Below are positions 1 to 11,542 of a stretch of 64,000 bases of DNA, piece after piece. Made by a program: the position numbers and the translations under genes. The notes beneath the pieces were generated by a model, which saw only the letters and a program-made list of their open reading frames with translations, was not told the DNA's origin and made no database searches. The stretch's first letter is position 1. Every line of letters begins with the position of its first letter. Location: contig NC_069133.1 in NCBI RefSeq assembly GCF_026914265.1, positions 9,059,937 through 9,123,936 of the forward strand. Reading direction: 5' to 3'. The DNA is from Mya arenaria (lineage: Eukaryota; Mollusca; Bivalvia; Myida; Myidae).

Positions 1-480
1 CAAATTACACTGGTAGACACTCACTGAATAAATAATTCAAAGGGCGAAAGTGTTAGCAAACATTAGATAAAAACAAAAACATTTTTTTCAAGTCGATTTT
101 GTTTCATGGTCCATTCTTTCGACTTACTTTCAGTGATCAATCTGATTAATTTGTAGACAGGTAGTTTCCAAGATTGAATGAAGGACCACGCTTCGTTGTT
201 GATGTTTGACATTTTCATTTGTGATATTTAAGTTTATCAGGTATTTATCAGTCAACTGTTGTGTAAATCTTCCGAAAAATTCGTGTTACAAAGTTGTACA
301 GTTTTTAAAGATATTAAATAGATGATATGATTTGATGAATTTCTATCATTTGTTTTCTTCAAATGTTTTGCACGAATGCAAATGTTCGAGTATTAAGCTT
401 CTAAAAAAATGTTTCAAAAAGTTTTGTTTATTTCAAAACAATCTTTATTCAAACATATGCAATATCATTTTAATATCAAT
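1..480. repeat. Duplicated flank block, copy 1 (pairs with 17470-17960)
   Basis: This block aligns by eye over its whole length with 17470-17960. Shared landmarks in the same order are an ACACTGGT start, a GGTCGAA/GGGCGAA stretch, ACCACGCTT, TTTTCCGAGAAGTT or its variant, and AATCTTTATT near the end. In the second place the block lies about 3.1 kb upstream of the minus-strand GPCR gene at 13064-14368. It is therefore probably upstream DNA of a GPCR unit left of this window. No coding frame is evident. Confidence 0.6.
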
Positions 481-1511
481 TATATCAATCTAATTGTTTA
501 CCTTATTTACTATTACGAAAGTGAGCTACTTAGTTTTATATCAAAATTTAGTTCTTGAAGTTGTTATTTCCACTCCTTAGTCGGCAGGGAAAATATCCGA
601 GTGAGTTTTCACTGCTGTTTTTTCACTGATGAAACTTCATACTGTACCAAAAAACATGAAATGAAAGGAAGGGATTTAACGAGGGTTAAATTGTCCACCT
701 TGAAATTTATAATCCAGTGAGACAACAGAAATACCACTCCGGTCTGGTGGGTCAAATAAAACTGTCAGCTTTCAACTTTATTTCTCAAAAAAAGCATAAA
801 GGCCCACACAGGAGCAGCATTAGTAATATAAGCATGCAGATATATGCAGTTTTAGCACGTGTTAACAATGGGAACAAGCATTAGAGCTATTCGTTATACA
901 TTTCATTGTTTTGATTCTATACAAATAATGTGATTATACCATCGGCTATGTTTGCCAGCTGTATGGTCAATCAACACTCACATGGTTTCTCTAGTTGATA
1001 AGTACCATATTTATCTAGTTGTGTGACCCCCGATACAGTACGGTAGATTCTATTTTTATTTTGTGCGCAATGCACGTAAGAAAAAAAAAGGGAAATTACA
1101 GTTAGGCATGTGGCATCTAAACACAATAAATTGTTAATGCTTATGCTCTATAAATTTAGTCACACTATGCTACAATTTCTTTTTCTGTGTAAACATATAA
1201 AGTCAAAATATTTGAACAGATCAATGCAGAATGTATGAATTCATGTATATGATTAAAGCCTGATCTTAATGTTTTATATGTTATCAATGTATCAACAAAT
1301 ATATACAATTTCTTATCTCTTATCATCTGCAGCATTTCTAGCGCAAATGCAAATGTATTCGGTAGATTTTTTTTCATTTTTGGTAACTGTAGGACAAAAT
1401 TAAAACAATCGAAATCACGATTATTTTTTACCTATTTGTTCATTTAAACTTCACAACTTTATATTTAAACAAAAACATAACTCATCGATTGCACTATAAA
1501 ATTATCATAAA

Positions 1512-1513
<2 letters not shown>
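481..1513. other. AT-rich stretch, no gene seen
   Basis: I see no splice-bounded coding segment, RNA gene or clear repeat here. Short open frames are low-complexity and unsupported. Confidence 0.5.
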
Positions 1514-1565
<52 letters not shown>

Positions 1566-1569
1566 CATT
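1514..1569. repeat. (ATT)n microsatellite
   Basis: About eighteen ATT/TTA units with one imperfection near the right end. Confidence 0.9.
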
Positions 1570-1929
1570 ATATATTTTTATTGCATTTATTATTATTGTA
1601 AATTATCGAATTGATTGTATTTTATCAATGTAAAACACATATATTGAAATATTTAAAGCAGTGTTCATGTCTTCTTCCAGATCTTTTGCTAAAACAACAA
1701 GCAAAAACAGCAATGATATATCAGCAACTGATGACAGATAATGACAATAGTATGACGGTAACATTGTTAAACACCTATAAATGTAAAGTGAATGTTTGCA
1801 GAAATCCTAACAAACATCATACACAGCAGTCAATAATTCTGGATTTGCCCCAGTTTACTTCGGAAATAGCCGTTCTATTTCTGTTTCTTATCACGATGTT
1901 AGAGGATCACATCAAATAAAGCAAATCAC

Positions 1930-2141
1930 AATATATTGTTAAGTTAAATACTGAAGTGTCCTTGTATTGGCTAGACAAACAGAATTGCCTTATTGAACGC
2001 TCTGTTTAAATTTAAAATTAACGGAAAGACCACAAAACGCCCTACATGCCTACAACTGAGTGCAAACCGCTTGTATTTGCGGTGAATAGATTGTGCAGAA
2101 CATGATTTCCTACGGCAAAAATCTGCACGTACATAGTTTAT
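1930..2141. other. 3' flank of GPCR copy 1, paralogous to 12825-13063
   Basis: It shares the CCTTGTATTGGC landmark and the GGTGAATA run with the corresponding flank of the intact receptor at 12825-13063. The duplication therefore extends past the stop codons. Confidence 0.6.
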
Positions 2142-3464
2142 TCACCATTTCCTTGGCATCTTCAGCAGATTTTTAATATCTCCTAACATTTGTTTGAATT
2201 GAGGGTCAAGACAGCCGTAAACGAAAGGGTTGATAGCATGGTTTATGAACACAAGTCTGAAGAAGAAGAAATACACGGCCTTCTCAGAGTCATTTAAACT
2301 GATCAAAATACCTCCTGTAATAAACGCTAATAATGTCAAATACAGAATTGTTGTGACAATAAATATCATTGTCAGAACGAACATAATGTACGTTTTCCGG
2401 CGAACACCATTTGCTTTTCCTCGACGTCTACGCCGTACCTGTTGTTTGTGACATTCTTTTACCGTCTAACCGTCGTATGTAGTTTCGGCGTCCGTGACAC
2501 AAACGTCATCGGTATTAACCGTTTCGCTCTCATAATCCAGAGACCTCATTTCCGTTTTGCTTAACTCATTAAGAGATATTTGTTTTTTTGTCGGTCCGTC
2601 CGATAAAGTGACGGCACCACCGGCGCTTATCTCGGGCTTTCGGTTTGATATTGTTTTGGACGTCAGCGACTTGCTGACCATTAGATGACTCGAGTTTTGG
2701 CCCATTTTAGCCAACGGGCGACCTAAGATGAGTTTCTTTGCTACAAGTATATAAAGAACGAGCATGGCCACCAGGCATATCCCAAACAGGACCCCCACTG
2801 TTGTAGTGAATACAAACGGGTGTCTACTGTCTACAAAGTCAGCATCCCTTTCACAAATGCTGACAGTAATGTTTCTTTCGTTGTATATCATTACGTCATG
2901 GTGTATTCCCCAGAGAAACCAGACCGGGAATGAAATGACAAATGCAACGCAGTAGATGACGCCGCACATGATACTGGCCAGGCGAGGCCTGATCTGCCAT
3001 CCTAATGGCGCACAGACCTTCCGGTAGCGGTCGACGGCGATGGTGCACAGACATAGGGCCTCTCCTGACACCGTGAACATGTTGAGAAAGGACTTGACCT
3101 TGCAGGCGACTGGGGACGGGAATTTGTACCAGTATTGCTGCGTGAGAATATCCCCAGGCATCGTGGTCAGCGTGCTAATTAAGTCCAAAACAGCCAAGCA
3201 CAGCACGAAGTACCGAAAGTTACAGTGATGGTAACGCTTTATGAACACGTACAGTACAAATAAATTGCCGAAAAATCCAAGAAATACTTCAATTCCAACA
3301 AAAACCGACACAGGTGTGACAGCCTTTTCTATTTCATCATTCAGTTTGTCCAATAACTCACTCTCCATCGCTTTAGATAGTCCATTACTGTTGTCATCGC
3401 TTGCGATGCTATTTACTGCATTCCCCAAACTAACAGTAGTCGTTGGTAGATGAATACCGCCCAT
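2142..3464 (-). pseudogene. Rhodopsin-like (class A) GPCR copy 1, one in-frame TAG
   Basis: This is a seven-transmembrane receptor paralogous to the intact gene at 13064-14368 over its whole length. The first 332 codons (start at 3464) cover TM1-TM5 and most of the third cytoplasmic loop. They include DRY at residues 145-147 and the ECL cysteine pair partner C121. A TAG at codon 333 (plus-strand 2466-2468) interrupts the frame. The next 107 codons are open in the same frame and carry an Arg-rich loop end, TM6, TM7 with NPFVY, and a short tail. At the stop position the paralogue has TGG (Trp327). With one nonsense change and no frameshift, this is a recent pseudogene, a truncated receptor, or a gene whose transcript is recoded. 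I cannot choose from sequence alone. The ligand is unknown. Confidence 0.85.
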
Positions 3465-3700
3465 CTTTATTTGTCCTTTGTTAAAATATTATCCTACAAC
3501 TTGAAAAATGTTAATCAAAACATTATATTAAATTAATTAAATCACATCATAACTCAAAAAATTATTGGTCAGCGTTTAAACGATCGGCTGTCTAGTACCT
3601 ACTCGTCTTAAATCTTGCTTTGAAATATTTTTTCGAGTGCGGTTCCTATTCTCTTCCTTATTTACGACTTTATCCGAGGGCAATGGGTGACAAATTCTGC
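3465..3700. other. 5' flank of GPCR copy 1, paralogous to 14369-14560
   Basis: It shares ATTAATTAAA, CACATCATAACT, GTTGTCTA/GCTGTCTA and GCGGTTC landmarks with the DNA just upstream of the intact receptor. The duplicated unit includes proximal upstream sequence. No clear TATA box was recognised. Confidence 0.6.
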
Positions 3701-6700
3701 GTTTGCAAGTACTTAAAGTTAAGGATTTCACAAAACTATGCACATGCACGCTTAGGCGATTTGACGTCTCCGAGAAAATAGAAAATGATACAAAACACAT
3801 AGATACATCGACAGTTCAATGCCGTTTAACGTAGCATGGTGGGTTTTTTATATCATTGCCAGCCTATGGCATTTGGCATTTGCTGAAACTGTTACTGACC
3901 GAATTGTGCCAAGCTTTTAATAAATGATATAATGAAATGTAAATAAAATACTGGCATCGTCAATTACGCAAATAAACCTTGATATTTTCAAAGAATTTCA
4001 ACTGAACTGAAATGTTGCTCTTATTTTTAAAAAAAAAGCCAGCGCACAAATCTAAAGAGCCAGTACTTAGAGTTTAGAGTACTCACATTAAACACTCTTA
4101 AAAATGATTTATGTTTGAAAAGTGTACTTAAATGCCCAATAGAGAAAATGACGTTAATAAAATTTAAGATTATTTGAATGTAAAAATGCAGGGCCATACT
4201 TTTAATTTGAAAGTACATGAAGTCAGCGGCCTCCAGGTTATTGATGTTAAGATTGAATTCTAGCGGCCTAGCATAAAGTTAGCGCCGTGAAATTAAAAGC
4301 CTCGCAACCTAGCGGCGTGAAAAAGCGGCCTGATGGCACACCGGCTTATGTTTGATATAATCTGTAGCAATAACATTAACGTTCTCCTTGAACACAGTTC
4401 ATATTAATGCCTTCTGATTAACAAACGTGTCATGATAACAACCCATTTGAATCCAATTTGAACTTTTATATTGCAGACAATTCATTTCCGTTTTCATGAA
4501 ATACATTGCTAATTGTTTCCCAACTGGTCAAGGTACCATTTAATTTGTCCATATTTCAATCTTTTTCTTGATGGTGAATGCTTGAATATATGCTTGCTTT
4601 ATGTTGAGATGTTGCTTGTGAGCTGTGTCTGTAGTTTTTCATATAAATATTAAGACAAAATCATTACAATGAAAATAAAGGCTATAAAAAATCGAAGAGA
4701 TGCCTTCTATTTTATATTTTTCAAACAGTCTGACTTTACAAATTCACACAACAAACAACAAACTAAAATAAAAGACCACATGTATTCTTAAACACATAAT
4801 CAACAATGCGTAGTATTCACTCCTCATCTGTAAAGCGGCTGATCTAAAGAACATCATACGACCTCTGACAGCGAGAGGGCTTGAATACAATGAAACAAAC
4901 TCGAACATTTCGAGTCAATTGTCTAGCCACATGTGTAATACTTAAACTTTTGACATTTTAAATATTAGTGAAAACAACGACACAAGATCACGGAAAGAAA
5001 AAAAAACTCGTTAACAGTGTACAGGCCACAAAATATGTTCCAAATAAACGGAATTCGGTCAGATTGTTTCCGAAGAATCTCGCTTATGTTCGATTAAAGA
5101 CCAAAACAAGTTTGCTGATATATGAGTAGTCTTGTCATAATTTTGTTGTTGTTTTGGATTCTGGGCATGTCCCGACAGTTTCAATTGCATTACTTAAAGG
5201 AAACAAATATCAAGGAAGAATAATGAGATGCGGTTAAATACAAATAAGTGTACAACTGTTCTTTAACAATTGACTTTCCTCAAATATTCTTCCGTAACTT
5301 TTGTTTATGTAAGTTCATCTTCTAATTGTTTTTGTTATGTCCACACTTGCCATTTCTTTTTATGTAAGCTTAAACGTTTCGAAATTGTAGCCACGCAACG
5401 AATGGACATGCTTATAATAAGAATGATTTTATCTTAAAAAAAACGATTGAAAAATAACGAACTGTCGGCTGTAGAACCATGCAAGATACAACATCCATTC
5501 ACAAAAAAACATCCTATTGACTATTGAGCCGGCTGTCAGATTGGAGTAAAATTACATAAACCTAAAAAAACGTTTCTGTTTGGCTACAATCAACCTATTT
5601 ATGAACTTCCACGGGCTATTATTGTTCGACATGCTTATTAGGTGACTACAATTGACTTTATAAAAAAAACTCATAGCGTATTACAAATGAATGTGCGATG
5701 GAGACTTATACATCTCCACGACCAAAGTTACGTTTTTCAGTTATAATGTACACTACTCAAATTCTTAAAAGATAGATATATTTGAAAACCGTGGTGATAT
5801 TCTGTTCATCATATTGTCAAGAAACCTTTATTTCTCTGCACTGTATAAAAGGATATACGAACTGTTTATGTCAATGCTATATTGTAAGACGAGTTAATTG
5901 TGTAACGAGTCTGTTCCAATTTTCGCTACTTTACGCAAGGAATAGACACAAAAACCAAAACCTACCGCACATTATTGCTTATTCATTACGAATTTGTGTA
6001 TATTTGTGTGCCTATTTGTTAATTTAAACGCCTTATATGAGTAGGTTATTATACACAGTGTATCTTTATTTGAAAATATATTATGAATAATATCTTATAT
6101 TGAACATGCACTAAGTAAAACATCAGACATGGTGAGTAGAGCTTTAGAAGCCATACTTTTGTGTATGTATCAGTAAAACAAACGTACCGATTTGTGCTTC
6201 CGATTGAAAATACTTATTAAATACGAGAAGAATATTATACAGTGTGTTATTTCGTGTGCAGCAAATTAACGGCCAACATTATGCTTCATATATTATTTTT
6301 GAATACATATACTTGTTCATACTAGTCAAAAATTAAAATATAACATTTTCATCTAGAAATTAGTTGTTTTGATAATGCTAACGCATTTATCTGATATAAA
6401 GTTGATACTTTCGTTCACACACTATTTCAACAACATTACATGGTGCAATTTGATTTACCTTTTTGAAAAACCATATAAACACATGTGAATATAAACTATT
6501 AATATAAATCAATAAATCAAACCTTTAGCTCTAATATAAATAGCTAATATTGCTAACACATCATCTTTACAGCAATTAACAAAACTATTAAATGATTTAA
6601 TGCTCTAAAGAAGGACCACTGATACATACAAACTATATGTTTTATGATGAGTTATGGTTTCTTACTGCAATGATTATAAACTTGATATTTTTGACTCAGG

Positions 6701-6706
6701 GAGTCA
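3701..6706. other. Three kb without a recognisable gene
   Basis: No coding segment is supported. A patch near 5245-5345 (ATATTCTTCC, TTTTGTTTAT, TTCATCTTCTAATTGTTTT) matches 19917-20030 and may be another part of the duplicated GPCR unit. A short run near 4250-4330 repeats AGCGGCCT-like words. Confidence 0.5.
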
Positions 6707-7250
6707 TAAATATCAACACTTAATGTTCATGGTTAAGGCTATTATCAGAAACGGAAACACATGTTTAAATGGCTTAAATTAAATCATTATGATATATGTA
6801 TGCTTCAAGAGGTACACTATTTAAAAAAAAAATGATTCAAAAATGGATAACAGAATGGGGAGTTGATCATATATTATGCGGAAACAAATCAAGGGTGGTG
6901 CATTTCTATTCAGCCCAAAACACAATCTTGAAATAAAAGAAGAAACAGAATTGATTGAAGGTAGAATTTTAATTGTTTAATTGTTGACTTAACAATACAT
7001 GACTAAAAACTTTCATTGATTAACATATATGGGCCAAACAAAGATAAACCACTCCTAGTCTTACAACTTGGAAATTATATGCCTAACAACAATGACAAGA
7101 AAATGGCAAAACTGGGATTCATAAAAAAGGCAGAAAAAAAATATATTTCAAATGTTAAGTTCCTCAAACTTCAGCGATGCATGGAGACTAAACATCTCGA
7201 AGAACAACAATATACGTGGCACTTGAACACAATATTTATGCAAAAAGCTA
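6707..7250 (+). mobile_element. L1/Tx1-type LINE endonuclease fragment
   Basis: Conceptual reading of the plus strand gives the start of an apurinic endonuclease domain. ISTLNVHG near 6710 is followed by KRKHMFKWLK and DICMLQE (the conserved QE of the nuclease), then GGAFLFSPKHNLEI near 6895, INIYGPNK near 7018 and QYTWH near 7208. These follow one another in the right order for an L1/Tx1-like ORF2. The domain is spread over at least three frames with stops, so it is a dead copy. No matching reverse transcriptase follows directly; the next 500 bases are an unclassified repeat. Confidence 0.7.
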
Positions 7251-7769
7251 CAGAAACATGCTCAGTAGCAAACAGTTTAAACATAAACCCGGTTTAGTGG
7301 CAATGGGCAAACGCCAAAGACATAGAACACAAAATCACAAACAAGAAACATAGAACAGCACAAAACTCTGCAAACAGCACAGTGCATAAATAATATATAT
7401 ATATAAAAAAAATAGTTGGTATGTTTATCAAGAATTGTTAGGTACCGCCTTGGAACGGTCAGTAAAAGGTAAATTTAGTGGGGGTTTAAACCAGTTTATG
7501 TGCACAAACCTCACTCTTATCCCAACAATCCTTAATAAAGATAAAACGCAAAAGGTAAATCTTATCAAAGTATGCATTAACTTGAGGAAACTTATCAATA
7601 AAACAAATAATAATAATAAAAAGGTAAACCCCAACTACTTCTATGATTAGAAATCCCAACTCTATCTGCAGACGGAGGGAAACAATTCAGAGCACCTAAT
7701 GCAAATACTTTTCAAAGATACGATGCAGTCATCGTAAGAAACCAAAAAATCACACACAGTCTGCCTTAT
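7230..7769 (+). repeat. Unclassified dispersed repeat, copy A
   Basis: It is homologous to 8958-9411 in direct orientation. Shared words include GTTTAAACATAAAC, CGCCAAAGACATA, CCGCCTTGGAACGGTCAG, GGGGGTTTAAACCAG and CACACAGTCTGCCTTAT. Copy A carries an extra internal AT-rich stretch near 7590-7650. No coding frame is convincing. It either sits inside or forms part of the L1-like fossil that precedes it. Confidence 0.75.
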
Positions 7770-8599
7770 AAAATAAAAGGTTTAAAACTGTGTGATCATA
7801 GATTTTCATAATAAAAAGCATCATTGTATTAAAACTGGGAACAAATAAAAAAAAACATTATTAAAAATAAAAGCGACTTGTATATGCTATTCTCTCCTTC
7901 CAAATGATTTGAAAACGTAAATGATTTGAAGAAAATTAAGTCACAACCAAAACACTCGGAGTCAGTCAACACGTGTTCGCCAAAAAAGGTTTTAAAGATA
8001 ACATGAATTAGCGAATTCTTCATAAAAATCAAAGCACTGAAAGCTTAGTTATGAAAGGATGCTATATTCAACCCAATATTTTGTTTCAACCTCACATTTA
8101 CTGTAGAGTTGACTACTGTTTAGTTTCCGAAGGCTTATAAACATTTTAGAAGAAACATCTATAAAGCCCGACTATGGAAAAGACTACTCACTGGTTTCAA
8201 TTTGTTTTAACATGTCTAAGATAAAAAAAATAGGTCCGGGGTATTTCACAATAAATAACTGCGTCTTATAAGATGCAATTTATCAAGACAGTATAAAAAA
8301 AGTTGCATAGACGAAGATATGTTTTGATGTATGCTGTTATTGATAGTGTTTGTTATCCAGTTGTTATTATATCAATGTTCAAAATAAATGAGAAAACAAT
8401 CCATTATTTACACTGCTTTTTTGTTTAAATTCAGTGTCAAATTAAGAACTATGCCGGAAAGAGCACCTGTTTTTTCTCTTTCATTCCTCTTTAATATTAT
8501 ATTGATAAGTATATAACACAAGTATTCTTTTTACTGTATTAACATCAGGATCTAAGGGGTAGATAACTGCGGTCGTGGGCCAGGTAAGAGAGTATATAG
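7770..8599. other. Non-coding AT-rich stretch
   Basis: Nothing recognisable apart from A-rich runs. Confidence 0.4.
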
Positions 8600-8800
8600 G
8601 TCATCCCGGCCGGTCATCTCAATTGGTGGAGCGTCTGAATTGCAAGCTAAAGGTGTGAGTTTGTGAGATGTTGAAGTGGTCTAGCACGGCACCAATGCAT
8701 AACGTGTTGAAAGGGCCAGGATGTGATATACGCACGTGAAGGCATGTACCTGACACAGCTGTCACTTTTGACGCCCTCTCTATTGCATTCCATTTATAGT
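8600..8800 (+). mobile_element. Possible degenerate tRNA-derived SINE
   Basis: CATCTCAATTGGTGGAGCG at about 8615-8635 resembles a Pol III A box and D arm. GGTGTGAGTTTGTGAG at about 8650-8666 could be a worn B box. The following 130 bases are GC-richer than the surroundings. The evidence is weak. Confidence 0.35.
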
Positions 8801-8957
8801 GCTCCATGTATATACAATAATATTCCTTTTACTGGTTGATGTAACACATGATAAACTTAAAATAATGACTGATATTAGAAATGACTTCAGATGCTTATCT
8901 TATAACGACCTTGAGCTGTATTTAAACCATAGCGGACATGAACTGCGTGCTCGCGCC

Positions 8958-9411
8958 AATAATATTTATATGGAAAACAACAGAAACAAGCTCTGTAGCC
9001 AAAAGTTTAAACATAAACACCGTTTAATGGCACATGGTTAACGCCAAAGACATAAAACACAAAACCAAATCAAAATAAAACAAGAAACATGGAACAACAG
9101 CGCAAAACTCAACAAACAACACAGTGCATATATATTATACAACAAACTAGGTGTGTTTATCAAGGATTGTTAAGTTCCGCCTTGGAACGGTCAGTAAAAT
9201 GTAAATTTACTGGGGGTTCAAACCAGTTTGCGTGCATAACCTCACTCTTATCCTAACAATCCAGATTTAAGAAAAAACCTAAAACGTAAATCTTATCAAG
9301 TATGCATAAATCTGCAGACGAAGGAATATAATTCAGAGTACCTAATTCAACAACTTTTCAAAGATACAGTTATTGATTGAAACTACGAACATCACACACA
9401 GTCTGCCTTAT
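8958..9411 (+). repeat. Unclassified dispersed repeat, copy B
   Basis: Direct-orientation partner of 7230-7769, shorter by an internal deletion. It ends in CACACAGTCTGCCTTAT about 45 bases before the reverse transcriptase frame of the LINE at 9457. Confidence 0.75.
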
Positions 9412-9456
9412 GTAGCCAAGTGAATTTACAGTCTAAGAGAGATAATCCTGTCATGA

Positions 9457-11542
9457 GATAATGCTGTTAGTCAATTTGGCTTTAGAAAAGGCAGATCTAC
9501 TGTTGATGCTGTATTTATTCTTCATTCTATTGTTAAAAAATATGTCAGCGCAAACAAACGACTATATTGTAGTTTTATTGATATGAAACGTTGTTTTGAT
9601 TCCATATATTTAAATGCGTTGTGGTTAAAGCTGTATAGAGCCAATTTAGACGGTAAAATGTTACGTATAATACGTAGTATGTATCAGTCTGTTAAATCAT
9701 GTGTAAGACATTGTAATAGTTATTCAGATTATTTTGATATTGCAGTAGGTCTTAGACAAGGGGAGATAATGTCACCGATATTGTTTTCTCTATTTGTAGA
9801 GGACTTGGAATTGTTTTTGCAAAATAGAAATAATATTGGTTTAGAACTACACGATATTTGTTTAATTTTGTTATTATTTGCTGACGACATGGTTGTATTA
9901 GGAGAAACCCCAGAAGATTTACAGATGTCATTAGATCGTTTACACAGCTATTGTAATAATTGGGGACTAGAGGTAAACATAGCAAAAACTAAAATTGTTG
10001 TATTTAGAAAGAGAGGTGGTGTTAGGCATAATGAGAGTTGGTTGTATGGACATGAAATATTGGAGGATGTAAATGATTTTAATTACTTAGGTGTTACATT
10101 GAATTATACTGGTAGTTTTGCCTTAAATACACAGACATTGTATGGTAAAGGATTGAAAGCTCTTAATATGTTGTTGTCAAATTTAATAAGATACGAATGT
10201 AAACCAAAAGTAGCTTTGCAGTTATTCGACGCATTTGTAGCGTCTACTATTACTTACGGGTGCGAAATTTGGGGGTTCACAAAATCATCTCAGTTGGAAA
10301 AATTACATTTAAAATTTTGCAAAGCTATACTTGGTGTTAGACAGTCAACTTCTAATGTTGCTGTATATGGTGAACTGGGTAGATACCCTTTATATATTAA
10401 TAGGTATGTACGTATTCTGAAGTACTGGTTCAGAGTCAAGAATAGTAATAATATAATCATGCATTCTGTAATGAGAGATGTTTTGTCAGATATTGGTGTT
10501 AACGCTGATAACTGGTTTTATAAGGTTAAAGATTTACTTACACGCTATGGTTTTTATTATGTATGGTGTAATGATGAACAAATTAATGAAAATCATTTTA
10601 TAACTATGTTTAAGCAACGCCTTGTTGATGAATATAAACAACAATGGTACGCAAGTATTAATGAAAATAATGTCCTTACTGTGTATAAGGTAATTAAAAC
10701 TGCACATGAGTTTGAACCATATTTAGATATGATATTGTCAAGAAACCTTAGAATTGCTGTTACAAAATTACGTATATGTGCTCATAATCTAAGAGTTCAA
10801 ACAGGTAGATATGAAGGTATACAGAGAAATTTACGTATTTGCCAGATGTGTAATTTAGATGAATCAGAAGATGAGTTTCATTTTGTGTTTAAGTGTTCTA
10901 GATTTAGTCAATTAAGACAGACGTATATAAAAAGATACTATAGGGTTAGACCTAGTATGTTTAAGTTTGTACAACTATTATGTACTCAAAATAAAAAAAG
11001 AGCTATCCATGTTAGCCAAATACGTGTACGAGGCTTTTAAAATAAGATATGATATGTTGGTACATGTGTAGCTACATGTATTGTGATTATGTATGTAAAC
11101 TTGTTGATATCATTATTATTTGTAAGACTCATATCGATGAATAATACAACATTTATATCGTTTGATATATGCAATTTTGAGTTGTTAATATGTCAAATAT
11201 TCTGTAATAACAATCAGTACAAAATATCATGCATCACATGTTTCCGTGACTATTATGTTCTTATATTGAACAATATTTAAGACAATATTATGTTCCAAAA
11301 TAACTTTGTAACGAAATATGTCATATGTTATGTTAAACAACATTTAAAGTTTAGTTTTATTTGTTCATCCATAGCTATCCGTGTATTATGTGTCTGCTTA
11401 CTACATTGTATAATTGTACAATTCATGTATTTGTATACAATTTATGTATTTGTATGCAATATGTATGTTTATCACGAAAAACTGTATAAGTTTAAGTGAA
11501 AATAAAATCTGTTCTGTTCTGTTCTGTTCTGTTCTGTTCTGT
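9457..11542 (+). mobile_element. 5'-truncated non-LTR retrotransposon (LINE) with open RT frame
   Basis: The frame is open from 9457 to the stop ending at 11040 (527 codons). It starts inside the reverse transcriptase with SQFGFRKGRSTVDA, then CSFIDMKRCFDS (first catalytic Asp region), GLRQGEIMSPILF, LLFADDMVVLGET (the catalytic ADD box, FADD instead of YADD) and GLEVNIAKTK. The C-terminal part ends in a zinc-knuckle-like CQMC...H....C motif near codons for CQMCNLDESEDEFHFVFKC. There is no endonuclease, so insertion was 5'-truncated. The 3' UTR is followed by AATAAAA (about 11501) and a TTCTG pentamer tail at 11509-11542. The tail and C-terminal knuckle recur at 19200-19664. The open frame suggests a fairly recent insertion. 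I cannot assign the clade with confidence. Confidence 0.85.

Noticed and set aside
1611-1919. 102-residue open frame
   Set aside because: No recognisable motif, AT-rich and isolated; no evidence beyond being open.
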